Below, in pieces: positions 35,767-45,262 of a stretch of 64,000 nucleotides of DNA. The DNA is from Pedobacter ginsengisoli. GTDB taxonomy: Bacteria; Bacteroidota; Bacteroidia; Sphingobacteriales; Sphingobacteriaceae. Position 1 is the first letter of the stretch. Each line of letters opens with the position of its first letter. Under the pieces are notes generated by a model. The model made no database searches and was not told the origin of the DNA. It saw only the letters and a list, made by a program, of their open reading frames with translations. The position numbers and the translations under genes are program-made. Location of the stretch: contig NZ_JASSYX010000001.1 in assembly GCF_030244015.1 (NCBI RefSeq), forward strand, positions 1,302,001-1,366,000, given 5' to 3'.

Positions 35767-36597
35767 TTAGTCTATAAAATTAAGCAAAAGCTGGTTTAGC
35801 TCATCTTTATGGGTAATAAACAGGCCGTGAGGTGCTCCTTCAAACCTGTAATATGCCGCATTAGGCAATAAAGAAGATGTGATTTCGCTCGTAGCTTTAA
35901 TAGGAACTGTTTTGTCGTCATCGCCATGAATGATCATTACAGGAACTGTAATGGTGCTGAGATCAGTTCTGAAATCTGTCTCCGAAAATGAGCGCACACA
36001 ATCTGCTGTCGCCTTCGGACTTGCAATCACGGCCAGCTGATGTATCCAGTTCTGGATTTCCTGGCTGACGGGCTTATTTAATACCCCTTCACTGAAGAAC
36101 TGTTTTCCAAATTCCGTGAGAAAGGCCGGCCTGTCTTTGTGGATATTCGCAATGATCTCGTCAAATAGCTCGCGGGGCACACCTTCCTCATGGTCTTCTG
36201 TTTTTAAAAGCAGAGGCACAACACTGCTTACCAGTACTGCTTTTGAAACTCTGGATGAACCGTATTTGCCTAAATAGCGAACTACCTCGCCGCCACCCAT
36301 CGAAAAACCCACGAGTGTTACATCTTCCAGCTCCAGCGTGGTAATCACCTGGTGCAGATCAGCAGCCAGTGTATCATAGTCGTAGCCAGCCCAGGGTCTG
36401 TCCGATTGCCCAAAACCCCGCCTGTCATAGGCTATACAGCGATAACCGGCATTTACCAATGCTGTTACCTGGTATTCCCACATTTCGTGCGACACGGGCC
36501 AGCCGTGGATTAAAACTATAGGTTTTCCTGTTCCAAGATCTTCAAAGAAGATGTTTACAGAGCTGCTGTTAGAAGGATCTTTTTTAATATAAGGCAT
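35767..36597 (-). CDS. Alpha/beta hydrolase (non-haem haloperoxidase/arylesterase-like)
   Basis: 276 residues, no signal peptide. The oxyanion segment VLIHGWPVSHEMWEYQV (about 28-44), the nucleophile elbow VGFSMGGGEVVRYLG (Ser99), the acid in IHGDDDKTVP and the catalytic His in GAPHGLFITH are all present. It belongs to the cofactor-free haloperoxidase/esterase group, where perhydrolase or esterase activity is usual. The start ATG at 36597 is divergent from the HAD gene, 110 bp apart. Substrate unknown. Confidence 0.92.
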   Translation of the reverse strand: MPYIKKDPSNSSSVNIFFEDLGTGKPIVLIHGWPVSHEMWEYQVTALVNAGYRCIAYDRRGFGQSDRPWAGYDYDTLAADLHQVITTLELEDVTLVGFSMGGGEVVRYLGKYGSSRVSKAVLVSSVVPLLLKTEDHEEGVPRELFDEIIANIHKDRPAFLTEFGKQFFSEGVLNKPVSQEIQNWIHQLAVIASPKATADCVRSFSETDFRTDLSTITVPVMIIHGDDDKTVPIKATSEITSSLLPNAAYYRFEGAPHGLFITHKDELNQLLLNFID

Positions 36598-36707
36598 GAT
36601 GTAAATTTTTAAATATACAATTGATTTAATAACAGGACTGATGCGTGTTTGTTTAACAATTAAGCAAGCATTGCCAATAGTAATATTATAATTCTGATAT
36701 TTGAATA

Positions 36708-37244
36708 ATGAATAAAGCTATTTTCTTAGATCGTGATGGTGTATTGAACCATGAAATATACGATTATATAACCAGGGTGGAAGATTTTAAGATACTTGAA
36801 TACCAGATTCCACCATTGAAAAAACTGTACGATGAGGGATATTTATTAATTGTGATCACGAATCAGGGTGGTATTGCTTTGAACAGGTACACTGAACAGG
36901 AGCTTGGTGTGATGCACCAAATGCTGAGAAATGCTTTCGTTAGCAAATCCGCTGATATAGCTGCTTTTTATTACTGCCCGCACCATCCAACGGTTTCAGG
37001 AGCATGTAAATGCAGAAAACCTTTGTCAGGGATGCTGCTGGATGCTATAGATATGTTTGATATTGATCCGTCATTGTCGGTAATGATAGGAGATAAACCC
37101 AGAGATGTAGATGCAGCCAACGGGGCAGGGGTGAAGGGAATAGAAATTTTGCCGGATGAGCAGATTGATTATGAACTGGTGAAGCAGGTGCTTGCCGGAA
37201 CTGAATTTAAAACGCTTTCTGCAGCAATAAAAAAAGGTGTCTGA
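36708..37244 (+). CDS. HAD-IIIA hydrolase, GmhB-like (heptose/histidinol bisphosphate phosphatase group)
   Basis: 178 residues. Motif I is FLDRDGVLN (Asp8 nucleophile, Asp10), motif II VITNQGG, and motif IV MIGDKPRDVDAAN. The zinc-binding loop CPHHPTVSGACKCRKP holds the Cys-His/Cys-Cys set typical of GmhB. GmhB removes the 7-phosphate of D-glycero-D-manno-heptose-1,7-bisphosphate for lipopolysaccharide core; no other heptose gene is near, so another sugar phosphate is possible. It converges on the aldolase gene with a long palindromic terminator between. Confidence 0.87.
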   Translation: MNKAIFLDRDGVLNHEIYDYITRVEDFKILEYQIPPLKKLYDEGYLLIVITNQGGIALNRYTEQELGVMHQMLRNAFVSKSADIAAFYYCPHHPTVSGACKCRKPLSGMLLDAIDMFDIDPSLSVMIGDKPRDVDAANGAGVKGIEILPDEQIDYELVKQVLAGTEFKTLSAAIKKGV

Positions 37245-37270
37245 GCAGAATGAAAACTAGAGAAAGGAAA

Positions 37271-37325
37271 TACTATTAAATAAAAAAACCGATGCATTAT
37301 GCACCGGTTTTTTTATTTAATAGTA
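37271..37325. terminator. Long palindromic bidirectional terminator
   Basis: Arms of about 27 nt (37271-37297 and 37299-37325) are complementary with one mismatch: TACTATTAAATAAAAAAACC on the left, the reverse complement on the right, around GATGCAT/ATGCACC. It lies between two convergent genes, with A- and T-runs placed to act as terminator on both strands. Confidence 0.85.
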
Positions 37326-37337
37326 ATCAATATAATC

Positions 37338-37997
37338 TTACAAGCCTGCAGCTTTCTTGTGATCAGCTAAGAATGTAGCCAGTCCGCTGTCAGTTAAAGG
37401 ATGTTTCAATAATGCTGTAATCGCTGACAATGGAGCGGTGATTACATCAGCACCTAATTTGGCACATGCAACAATATGCAATGGTCCACGGATAGAGGCA
37501 GCCAGTATTTGAGTCGGGTAACCGTAGTTGTCAAATATTAATCTGATGTCTTCGATCAGTTGTAGCCCGTCTGTGGAAATATCATCCAAACGGCCGAGAA
37601 AAGGGGATACATAAGATGCGCCTGCTTTTGCGGCCAATAAAGCCTGTCCTGGTGAAAATATTAAAGTACAGTTTGTTCTGATGCCTTTTGAGGTCAGGTA
37701 TTTGATGGCTTTAACACCGTCTTTGATCATAGGGATTTTGACAACGATCTTTGGGTTAAGGGCCGCCAGTGCTTCACCTTCCCTGATCATTTCGTCAAAA
37801 GTTGTAGAGATTACTTCCGCACTTACGTTGTCATCTACAATAGCACAAATTGCTTTGTAGTGTGCAATAACATTAGCATCGCCGGTAATTCCTTCTTTAG
37901 CCATCAGGCTTGGATTGGTAGTTACGCCATCCAGTACGCCCAGGTCCTGTGCTTCTTTTATCTGGTCAAGATTCGCTGTGTCAATGAAAAATTTCAT
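37338..37997 (-). CDS. Fructose-6-phosphate aldolase / TalC-type transaldolase
   Basis: 219 residues, the length of the short transaldolase (TalC/FSA) family. [44 protein letters not shown] (with the Schiff-base Lys), [20 protein letters not shown] and SPFLGRLDD are all family blocks. It either transfers dihydroxyacetone units in the pentose phosphate pathway or cleaves fructose-6-phosphate; the two are hard to tell apart from sequence. Transcribed on its own, away from the SRP RNA gene. Confidence 0.94.
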   Translation of the reverse strand: MKFFIDTANLDQIKEAQDLGVLDGVTTNPSLMAKEGITGDANVIAHYKAICAIVDDNVSAEVISTTFDEMIREGEALAALNPKIVVKIPMIKDGVKAIKYLTSKGIRTNCTLIFSPGQALLAAKAGASYVSPFLGRLDDISTDGLQLIEDIRLIFDNYGYPTQILAASIRGPLHIVACAKLGADVITAPLSAITALLKHPLTDSGLATFLADHKKAAGL

Positions 37998-38137
37998 GTT
38001 GTTTTATTATTTGCAATTGGTTAATGAGTATGCTATCAATATAATAGCGGGACTAAATTAGGGATTTAAGATGGATTCTCTTAAGAAAATCTCGAATATG
38101 TCACAGAAGAGAGAATCTCACTATGAAAAGAAAAAAA

Positions 38138-38236
38138 GGGCAAGCACCTCTTATCGCATCGCTACAACCTTCTACCCTTGCTTCGTTCCCGACCTGGGGG
38201 AGTTCAAAAGGAGCTGATCGTAAAAGACTTGCCCGG
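38138..38236 (-). ncRNA. ffs: Signal recognition particle RNA (small bacterial SRP RNA)
   Basis: About 99 nt on the minus strand, 5' end near 38234-38236. The conserved domain IV hairpin reads CCCAGGTCGGGAACGAAGCA, with the GGAA tetraloop and the symmetric AGG/AGCA internal loop that binds Ffh; it compares with CAGGTCCGGAAGGAAGCAG of E. coli 4.5S RNA. The ends pair as GGGCAAG (5') with CTTGCCC (3'), and a run of seven T follows as terminator. Length and ends match the short SRP RNA type. Two 66-70 codon open frames over this stretch are chance. Confidence 0.93.
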
Positions 38237-38238
38237 CA

Positions 38239-38268
38239 CAAATGTAGTAAAAGACAGCAATCCGCAAA
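38239..38268 (-). promoter_or_regulatory. Promoter of the SRP RNA gene
   Basis: On the minus strand TTTG (38268-38265), 18 nt spacer, TACATTTG (38246-38239), a full match to TTTG-N18-20-TAnnTTTG. Transcription should begin four to six bases downstream, at the first paired base of the RNA (about 38234). Confidence 0.8.
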
Positions 38269-38323
38269 GAGGAAAATCTTATTTTTTTTCAGGTTTCTGG
38301 CCATTACAGCCATAATCTGCTGA

Positions 38324-38611
38324 CCTTAAACAGATTGAAGAATGAAAAAAAATATTATATTTATAATTTCAGAAAGCAATTTTATGGACAAAAAAAAGTG
38401 TATTTCTTATGCAAATTTATTCTAAATAACGCGATTATGAATATTGTAAATGAAATCGATGTATATTGTTAATATGATAATTATGTAATCAACATTTTGA
38501 AAACTACTGCATATTTTTCAAAAAATATACCAATATTATAAATCCTTGATTTTTATTCGTATCTTAGTGTCATAAATACACTATAACCAAAACTAATATT
38601 TAAACGGACTT
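38324..38611. other. A/T-rich leader region upstream of gltB
   Basis: No gene seen. Very A/T-rich. A TTTTGAAAA / TTTTCAAAA inverted repeat (38495-38503 and 38515-38523, 11 nt apart) could be an operator, and a TATCTTAG octamer (variant -7 box) lies at 38561-38568, about 43 bp before the gltB ATG. Confidence 0.3.
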
Positions 38612-41600
38612 ATGGAACAATCACAAGATAACCAAGGGTTATATGACCAGCGTTTTGAGCACGATGCCTGCGGTATCGGGTTTGTTGCCCATATTAAGGG
38701 AAGAAAGTCGCAACAGATCATCTCAGACGCTATAACCATTCTTGAAAATCTTGATCACCGCGGGGCTTGCGGAGCTGAAATCAATACAGGTGACGGCGCA
38801 GGTATTATGATTCAGATACCTCACGAATTCCTTTATGATGAGTGTCTGAAAATTGGATTCAGTTTGAATGAATCCGGTGATTATGGCGTTGGGATGCTTT
38901 TCCTACCCAAAGATGTGAAGGCAAGAGAAGAATGCAGGGAAATCATCTATCGTGCTGCTGAAAAATTAAACCTGGAAGTATTGGGCTTCAGAAGGGTGCT
39001 GACCAATACTGACGGTATTGGAAATATGGCGCTTTCTGTTGAGCCTGAAATGGAGCAGGTATTCATTGCACGCCCTCATGCTGTCGCAGCAGGGGCGGAT
39101 TTTGAGCGTAAGCTTTATGTATTCAAAAATTATCTCTTAAAAACCATCAATAATACTGTAAAAGGTATTAACGGAGAGTTTTATATTGCTTCTTTTTCAT
39201 CAAGGACAATTGTTTATAAAGGACAGCTGACCTCATTGCAGGTAAGAACATATTTTACTGAATTGAGCGATAAGCGTGTAGTATCCGCGTTTGGTCTGAT
39301 CCACTCACGTTTTGCAACCAATACTTTCCCGTCATGGAAACTTGCGCAGCCATTCAGATATATTGCACATAATGGCGAGATCAATACACTGCAGGGTAAC
39401 CTCAACTGGTTCAGGGCAAGTGTAAAGTCTTTTGCTTCGTCTTACTTTACACCGCAGGAATTAGATATTTTACTTCCTGTGATTGATGAGTCCAACTCTG
39501 ATTCAGGCTGTTTGGATAATGTTGTTGAACTGTTGCTTCATTCCGGTCGTTCATTGCCGCATGTGCTGATGATGCTGATTCCTGAGGCCTGGGATGGCAA
39601 TGATGATATGGATGAACTGAAACAGGCATTCTATAAATTCCACGCTACCTTGATGGAGCCCTGGGATGGTCCGGCTGCAGTTTCATTTACAGATGGAAAC
39701 ATCATTGGTGCGACATTAGACAGAAACGGGCTTCGTCCGCAGAGATATGCCATTACCGAAGATGATATGGTAATTATGGCTTCAGAGGCAGGTGCGCTTG
39801 CGCTTGATCAGAGCAAGATCATTGAAAAGGGCCGTCTTACCCCTGGGAAAATGTTTGTAGTAGATATGGAGCAGGGACGGATCATCAGTGATGTAGAAAT
39901 TAAGCAACAAGTATGCGGCAGTAAGCCATATGGTGACTGGATCAATAAATACCAGATCAGACTTGAAGAGCTGCCTGAACCAAGAGTGGTGTTTAGCGGA
40001 CTTTCCCAGGAGTCTATCTTCAGATATCAGCAGGTATTTGGTTATAGCCGTGAGGACGTTGATTTACTGTTAAAGCCGATGGCTCAGGATGGTAAAGAAG
40101 CTATCGGTTCTATGGGTACTGATATTCCTTTAGCTGTTTTGTCTCAAAAACCGCAACACCTGTCGTCCTATTTTAAACAACTGTTTGCCCAGGTAACGAA
40201 CCCACCAATTGACCCTATCAGGGAAAAAGTAGTGATGAGTCTCGCCGGATTTATGGGGAACAATGGAAATATACTGGAAGAAAATGCCATGCAATGCCAT
40301 TGCGTTGGTATTAAGCACCCGGTGCTGACCAATGTAGAGCTGGAAAAACTAAGGAGTATTGATACCGGTGTATTTCAGTCTAAAACCCTGCAAACTTATT
40401 TCAGGGCAGACGGTAATCCCGGTTCATTGGCCAAAGGTCTGGACAGGCTCTGCCGCTACGCGGTGGATGCTGTTGAAGACGGCTTCCAGGTCATCATACT
40501 TTCAGACCGGGCACTGGATTCTGAACATGCTGCCATTCCTTCTTTGCTGGCTGTTTCGGCTGTTCATCATCACCTGATCCGCAAGGGCCACAGGGGTGCT
40601 GTTGGTATTGTAGTCGAAGCTGGAGATGTTTGGGAAGTACATCATTTTGCAACCTTGATTGGTTTTGGTGCGACAGCCGTAAATCCTTATCTGGCACTGG
40701 AAACCATTGTTGGCTTTCAGAAGGAACTGAATATGACTCCTGAGAAGCTGATCAGTAATTATATATATGCAATAAACAACGGATTGCTTAAGATCTTCTC
40801 TAAAATGGGAATCTCTACGCTGCAGTCTTATCATGGTGCCCAGATCTTTGAGATCCTTGGTATTAATAAGAGTGTTGTCGACAATTACTTTACCGGTGCT
40901 GTGTCGAGAATCGGTGGCTTAGGGCTTGATGAAATTGCTAAGGAAACCCTGATTAAACACAACAGGATCTTTAAACAAGCCAACAGACCTGATGCGATTT
41001 TGCCTACAGGAGGTAATTATAAATGGAAACGTAAAGGTGAACAGCACTTGTTCAATCCTCAGACCATCCACTTATTGCAAAATGCAACCCGCAAAAATGA
41101 CTACGCTACTTATAAGCAATATTCTAAACTGATCAATGAGCAGACCAACCAGGCTTATACCATCAGAGGTTTATTTGAATTTAAATACAACCGTCCGGCT
41201 GTTCCGCTTAGTGAAGTAGAACCGGTAGAAAGCATCTTAAAAAGATTTGCTACAGGCGCGATGTCATTCGGCTCCATTTCTCACGAAGCACACTCTACTT
41301 TAGCCATTGCGATGAACCGTATAGGTGGAAAGAGCAATACCGGAGAAGGTGGAGAAGATGAACTACGTTATGAATTGTTGCCAAATGGTGATTCTATGCG
41401 TTCTTCAATCAAGCAGATCGCTTCTGCCCGTTTTGGGGTAACAAGTTACTACCTGACCAATGCAGACGAACTACAGATCAAAATGGCTCAGGGTGCTAAA
41501 CCCGGAGAAGGCGGCCAGCTGCCAGGTCACAAGGTAGACGACTGGATTGCTAAGGTTCGTCATGCTACACCGGGTGTAGGTCTGATCTCACCGCCACCAC

Positions 41601-43123
41601 ATCATGATATTTATTCGATCGAAGATTTGGCTCAGCTGATCTTTGACTTGAAAAACGCCAACAGAGCTGCTCGTATCAATGTAAAACTAGTTTCTAAAGC
41701 TGGCGTTGGTACCATTGCGGCCGGGGTAGCCAAGGCACATGCCGATGTAATTCTGGTTTCAGGATTTGACGGGGGTACAGGTGCTTCGCCGCTTACATCT
41801 ATCCAGCATGCCGGGCTTCCTTGGGAACTTGGACTGGCTGAAGCGCATCAGACGTTAGTGAAGAACAGGCTGAGGAGCCGTGTGGTGCTGCAAACGGACG
41901 GACAGTTAAAAACAGGTAAGGACATTGCAATTGCTACGTTGCTGGGTGCTGAAGAATGGGGTGTGGCTACTGCTGCACTAGTTACTGCCGGCTGTATCAT
42001 GATGCGTAAATGTCATCTGAATACTTGCCCGGTTGGTGTGGCTACACAAGACCCTAATCTGAGAAAACTATTTACAGGAGAGGCTGATCATGTAGTGAAC
42101 CTTTTCCATTTCCTGGCAGAAGAACTGAGAGAAACTATGGCTGAACTCGGTTTCAGGACTATTCAGGAAATGGTTGGTCAGGCGGATGCATTGAGTGTAC
42201 GTGCCGTGGATCTTGCTGACTGGAAGCAAAAAGACCTTGATTTCTCTAAAATATTGCACAAAGCCGAAGATAATGGCTTGAGTTTATACCAAACTGAAGA
42301 GCAGGATCATGGATTGTCTGAGATACTGGATCACGATCTGATCAAAGCAGCACAACCCGCGCTGGCTTCAAAAGAGCCTGTATACAGCGAGTTTGCTGTT
42401 AAGAATACAAACCGTGCTATCGGTACCATGCTTTCAAACGAGGTATCTAAAATTTACAAAAGTCAGGGATTGCCGCAGGATACCATTAACTTCAAATTTA
42501 ATGGTTCAGCAGGACAGAGTTTTGGCGCTTTTGCTACAAAAGGTATTTCCCTTCAGCTGGAAGGTGAAGCCAATGACTATGTCGGTAAAGGTTTATCAGG
42601 AGCACGGCTTTCTATCTATCCTTTTGGTAATGTAAAATATGTACCTGAGCAAAACATCATCATCGGTAACGTAGCGCTTTATGGTGCAACCGCAGGTGAG
42701 TTGTTTGTAAGAGGACAGGCTGGTGAGCGTTTTGCAGTACGTAACTCGGGTGCCACTGCGGTAGTAGAAGGACTCGGAGATCATGGATGTGAATATATGA
42801 CAGGTGGTGAAGTGCTGGTGATCGGTGATACCGGAAGCAACTTTGCCGCTGGGATGAGTGGTGGTGTGGCCTGGATCTACGATGTCAAAGGAGAGTTTGC
42901 CGGCAAATGCAATAAAGAGATGGTCGATCTGGATCCACTTGATGAACAGGATGAACTGCGCATCAATCATTTGCTGAAAATGCACGTGAAGTTAACAGAG
43001 AGCAGTATTGCTAAATTTTTAATCAGTGACTGGGCGACTCAATCGGCCCATTTCATCAAAGTATTCCCTAAAGAATACAAGGCAGTATTAATGAATAAAA
43101 GTAACAAACAGACAATATCATAA
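38612..43123 (+). CDS. gltB: Glutamate synthase large subunit
   Basis: 1503 residues. A short propeptide is followed by the class II glutaminase, whose nucleophile is Cys20 (FEHDACGIGFVAHIKG). Further domains are the central linker, the FMN-binding synthase barrel (FGSISHEAHSTLAIAMNRIG, GAKPGEGGQLPGHKV) with the 3Fe-4S cysteines in KCHLNTCPVG, and the C-terminal beta-helix (GxxxG repeats, GGEVLVIGDTGSNFAAGMSG). It moves the amide of glutamine onto 2-oxoglutarate to give two glutamates. Two bases separate its stop from gltD. Confidence 0.98.
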   Translation: MEQSQDNQGLYDQRFEHDACGIGFVAHIKGRKSQQIISDAITILENLDHRGACGAEINTGDGAGIMIQIPHEFLYDECLKIGFSLNESGDYGVGMLFLPKDVKAREECREIIYRAAEKLNLEVLGFRRVLTNTDGIGNMALSVEPEMEQVFIARPHAVAAGADFERKLYVFKNYLLKTINNTVKGINGEFYIASFSSRTIVYKGQLTSLQVRTYFTELSDKRVVSAFGLIHSRFATNTFPSWKLAQPFRYIAHNGEINTLQGNLNWFRASVKSFASSYFTPQELDILLPVIDESNSDSGCLDNVVELLLHSGRSLPHVLMMLIPEAWDGNDDMDELKQAFYKFHATLMEPWDGPAAVSFTDGNIIGATLDRNGLRPQRYAITEDDMVIMASEAGALALDQSKIIEKGRLTPGKMFVVDMEQGRIISDVEIKQQVCGSKPYGDWINKYQIRLEELPEPRVVFSGLSQESIFRYQQVFGYSREDVDLLLKPMAQDGKEAIGSMGTDIPLAVLSQKPQHLSSYFKQLFAQVTNPPIDPIREKVVMSLAGFMGNNGNILEENAMQCHCVGIKHPVLTNVELEKLRSIDTGVFQSKTLQTYFRADGNPGSLAKGLDRLCRYAVDAVEDGFQVIILSDRALDSEHAAIPSLLAVSAVHHHLIRKGHRGAVGIVVEAGDVWEVHHFATLIGFGATAVNPYLALETIVGFQKELNMTPEKLISNYIYAINNGLLKIFSKMGISTLQSYHGAQIFEILGINKSVVDNYFTGAVSRIGGLGLDEIAKETLIKHNRIFKQANRPDAILPTGGNYKWKRKGEQHLFNPQTIHLLQNATRKNDYATYKQYSKLINEQTNQAYTIRGLFEFKYNRPAVPLSEVEPVESILKRFATGAMSFGSISHEAHSTLAIAMNRIGGKSNTGEGGEDELRYELLPNGDSMRSSIKQIASARFGVTSYYLTNADELQIKMAQGAKPGEGGQLPGHKVDDWIAKVRHATPGVGLISPPPHHDIYSIEDLAQLIFDLKNANRAARINVKLVSKAGVGTIAAGVAKAHADVILVSGFDGGTGASPLTSIQHAGLPWELGLAEAHQTLVKNRLRSRVVLQTDGQLKTGKDIAIATLLGAEEWGVATAALVTAGCIMMRKCHLNTCPVGVATQDPNLRKLFTGEADHVVNLFHFLAEELRETMAELGFRTIQEMVGQADALSVRAVDLADWKQKDLDFSKILHKAEDNGLSLYQTEEQDHGLSEILDHDLIKAAQPALASKEPVYSEFAVKNTNRAIGTMLSNEVSKIYKSQGLPQDTINFKFNGSAGQSFGAFATKGISLQLEGEANDYVGKGLSGARLSIYPFGNVKYVPEQNIIIGNVALYGATAGELFVRGQAGERFAVRNSGATAVVEGLGDHGCEYMTGGEVLVIGDTGSNFAAGMSGGVAWIYDVKGEFAGKCNKEMVDLDPLDEQDELRINHLLKMHVKLTESSIAKFLISDWATQSAHFIKVFPKEYKAVLMNKSNKQTIS

Positions 43124-43125
43124 CC

Positions 43126-44592
43126 ATGGGAAAAGTAACTGGATTTTTAGAATATGAAAGGACTGCTCCTGGTAAAGAAGATGCTGCAGCGCGTTTAAAA
43201 CATTACAATGAATTTGTAAAAGCTTTTGAGCTGGATCAGGTAAATAAGGAAGCGGCGAGATGTATGGATTGCGGCGTTCCGTTTTGCCAGTCAGGCTGCC
43301 CGCTGGGCAACGTGATCCCGGAGTTTAACGAAGCAGTATATAAGGGCGATTGGCAACTTGCTACAACTATTTTGCTGAGTACCAATAATTTCCCTGAGTT
43401 TACCGGGAGGATCTGTCCGGCGCCATGCGAATCAGCCTGTGTACTGGGAATTAACAAATCACCGGTATCCATCGAGGAGATCGAGAAACACATTATTGAA
43501 ATGGCTTTCAGTAAAGGGTATATAAAAGCCGAGCCACCTTTATTGCGTACTGGTAAAAAGGTAGCGGTAATTGGTTCAGGCCCTGCGGGATTGGCTGCTG
43601 CCGCACAATTGAACAAGGCCGGGCATGAAGTGGTGGTTTATGAACGTGATGATACACCGGGTGGTTTGCTAAATTACGGAATTCCTGATTTTAAATTGCA
43701 GAAAGATGTGGTAACACGCCGCATCAGCCTGATGGAAAAAGAGGGCGTTGTATTTAAGTGCAACTCTAATGTGGGTGTTAATGTAGAATTGAATACACTG
43801 TTGAGAGAATATCAGTCTATCATTTTGGCTGGCGGTTCGACCATTCCCCGGGATCTTCCGGCTACAGGAAGGGATGCTAAAGGTGTCCATTTTGCGATGG
43901 ACTTCCTGAAACAGCAAAACAAACGTGTTAAAAACTTTGAAGTAACTGAAGAAGATATCCTGGCGACAGGTAAAGACGTGATTGTGATTGGCGGTGGTGA
44001 TACGGGTTCTGATTGTATAGGTACTTCCAACCGTCAGGGTGCGAAATCTGTAACCCAGTTTGAGATCATGCCGATGCCTGCGTCTGCACGTACTCCGAAT
44101 ATGCCATGGCCGACTTATCCCATGGTTTTAAAAGTAACTTCTTCACATGAAGAAGGCTGCGAAAGAGGTTGGGGAGTAAACACCAAAGAATTCATTAAAG
44201 ATGAGGACGGCAATCTTAAAGCGGTGAAGGTTGTTGATGTGGAATGGGAGATTGATGCCAATGGCAGGCCTCTGAACTTTAAAGAAAAACCAGGTACAGA
44301 GCGTGACCTGCCTTGCCAGCTGGTTCTGTTGGCAATGGGATTTTTACATCCACAGAAAGAAGGTCTAATCGAAAAATTAGGTGTGGAACTTGATAGCCGT
44401 GGCAATGTAAAAGCTGAAGAAGGTAAGTACCAGACCAATATCGCTAAAATCTTCGCGGCAGGAGATATGCGCCGTGGACAGTCATTAGTGGTTTGGGCAA
44501 TATCTGAAGGCAGGGAAGCTGCCCGTAAAGTAGATCAATACTTAATGGGACATAGTAGTTTGCCTTCTAAAGACGGTATTCCGTACGCATAA
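43126..44592 (+). CDS. gltD: Glutamate synthase small subunit
   Basis: 488 residues. The N-terminus carries two cysteine groups for 4Fe-4S clusters (CMDCGVPFCQSGCPLGN and CPAPCESACVLG). The FAD motif is VAVIGSGPAGLAAAAQL (about 144), the NADPH motif VIVIGGGDTGSDC (about 286), and the C-terminus has FAAGDMRRGQSLVVWAI. It feeds NADPH electrons to the large subunit encoded immediately upstream. A hairpin terminator follows. Confidence 0.98.
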   Translation: MGKVTGFLEYERTAPGKEDAAARLKHYNEFVKAFELDQVNKEAARCMDCGVPFCQSGCPLGNVIPEFNEAVYKGDWQLATTILLSTNNFPEFTGRICPAPCESACVLGINKSPVSIEEIEKHIIEMAFSKGYIKAEPPLLRTGKKVAVIGSGPAGLAAAAQLNKAGHEVVVYERDDTPGGLLNYGIPDFKLQKDVVTRRISLMEKEGVVFKCNSNVGVNVELNTLLREYQSIILAGGSTIPRDLPATGRDAKGVHFAMDFLKQQNKRVKNFEVTEEDILATGKDVIVIGGGDTGSDCIGTSNRQGAKSVTQFEIMPMPASARTPNMPWPTYPMVLKVTSSHEEGCERGWGVNTKEFIKDEDGNLKAVKVVDVEWEIDANGRPLNFKEKPGTERDLPCQLVLLAMGFLHPQKEGLIEKLGVELDSRGNVKAEEGKYQTNIAKIFAAGDMRRGQSLVVWAISEGREAARKVDQYLMGHSSLPSKDGIPYA

Positions 44593-44614
44593 AATATTTC
44601 CTTTTTAAAAAGAA

Positions 44615-44650
44615 AAGAGGGTGTCCGGTTTTTTACCGTGACACCCTCTT
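44615..44650. terminator. Terminator between gltD and the convergent gene
   Basis: AAGAGGGTGTC, 14 nt loop, GACACCCTCTT: perfect 11 bp stem, with T-runs in the loop and after the 3' arm (GGTTTTTT). It ends 6 bp before the stop of the convergent gene, so it can serve both strands. Confidence 0.75.
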
Positions 44651-44656
44651 GGTTTT

Positions 44657-45262
44657 TTAGAATTTAACCCGCATCCCAACACCGATCTGAAAGATATCAT
44701 CGATCGTCAGTGCCGACATATTTTGAAGATAATTGATGAGGTAATAATCATTGGTATTGATCTCACCATAGAAGCTTATAGCTTTTATTCTTGAATTTTT
44801 CAGCACTTTATCTGCATCCAGTTCAATTTCACTGTTAAATGCGATATGCGGTCGCAAAGCTTCAGACCAGTAATAATAATCGTGAGAATACTGACCACTT
44901 GGAAACTTTAATGAAAGATCCTTGTGAAAGGTATATGTCAAAAATGCACCAGGATTAAAGGGATAGATCTTACCCCAATTTTTGACCTTAATATTCCAGG
45001 GTTTGTAGGCAAATTTAGCGGTGGCTATATTCAGTACACCACCCTTGCTGCCGGGTACAAAACCATACATCAGATCCAGATTTCCCCTTTGATTGGGAAA
45101 CAACTGGTAACTGATCCCCCCGCTGAAGTAACCAATGCTACCAGCATACTGGACTACGGCGCCATCAGGGATTAAGAACTTAAGGTTCTGTGCAGATACC
45201 TTTATATTTATTGCCAGCAGCAATAAGATGATCAGTTGTAACTTAAAAATATATCCGCTCAA
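44657..45262 (-). CDS. Exported beta-barrel-like protein, unknown function
   Basis: 201 residues with a signal peptide ending KVSAQ (about 25). The mature part alternates hydrophobic and polar residues with many aromatic residues and ends in GVGMRVKF, an outer-membrane-barrel-like C-terminal strand with terminal Phe. I do not recognise the family. Its start lies inside the end of the metallophosphoesterase gene (20 bp overlap), so the two are co-translated and probably work together. Confidence 0.7.
   Translation of the reverse strand: MSGYIFKLQLIILLLLAINIKVSAQNLKFLIPDGAVVQYAGSIGYFSGGISYQLFPNQRGNLDLMYGFVPGSKGGVLNIATAKFAYKPWNIKVKNWGKIYPFNPGAFLTYTFHKDLSLKFPSGQYSHDYYYWSEALRPHIAFNSEIELDADKVLKNSRIKAISFYGEINTNDYYLINYLQNMSALTIDDIFQIGVGMRVKF

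Noticed and set aside
38101..38323. Open frames of 66 and 70 codons on both strands
   Set aside because: They lie over the SRP RNA gene; the RNA's conserved hairpin, promoter and terminator explain the sequence.
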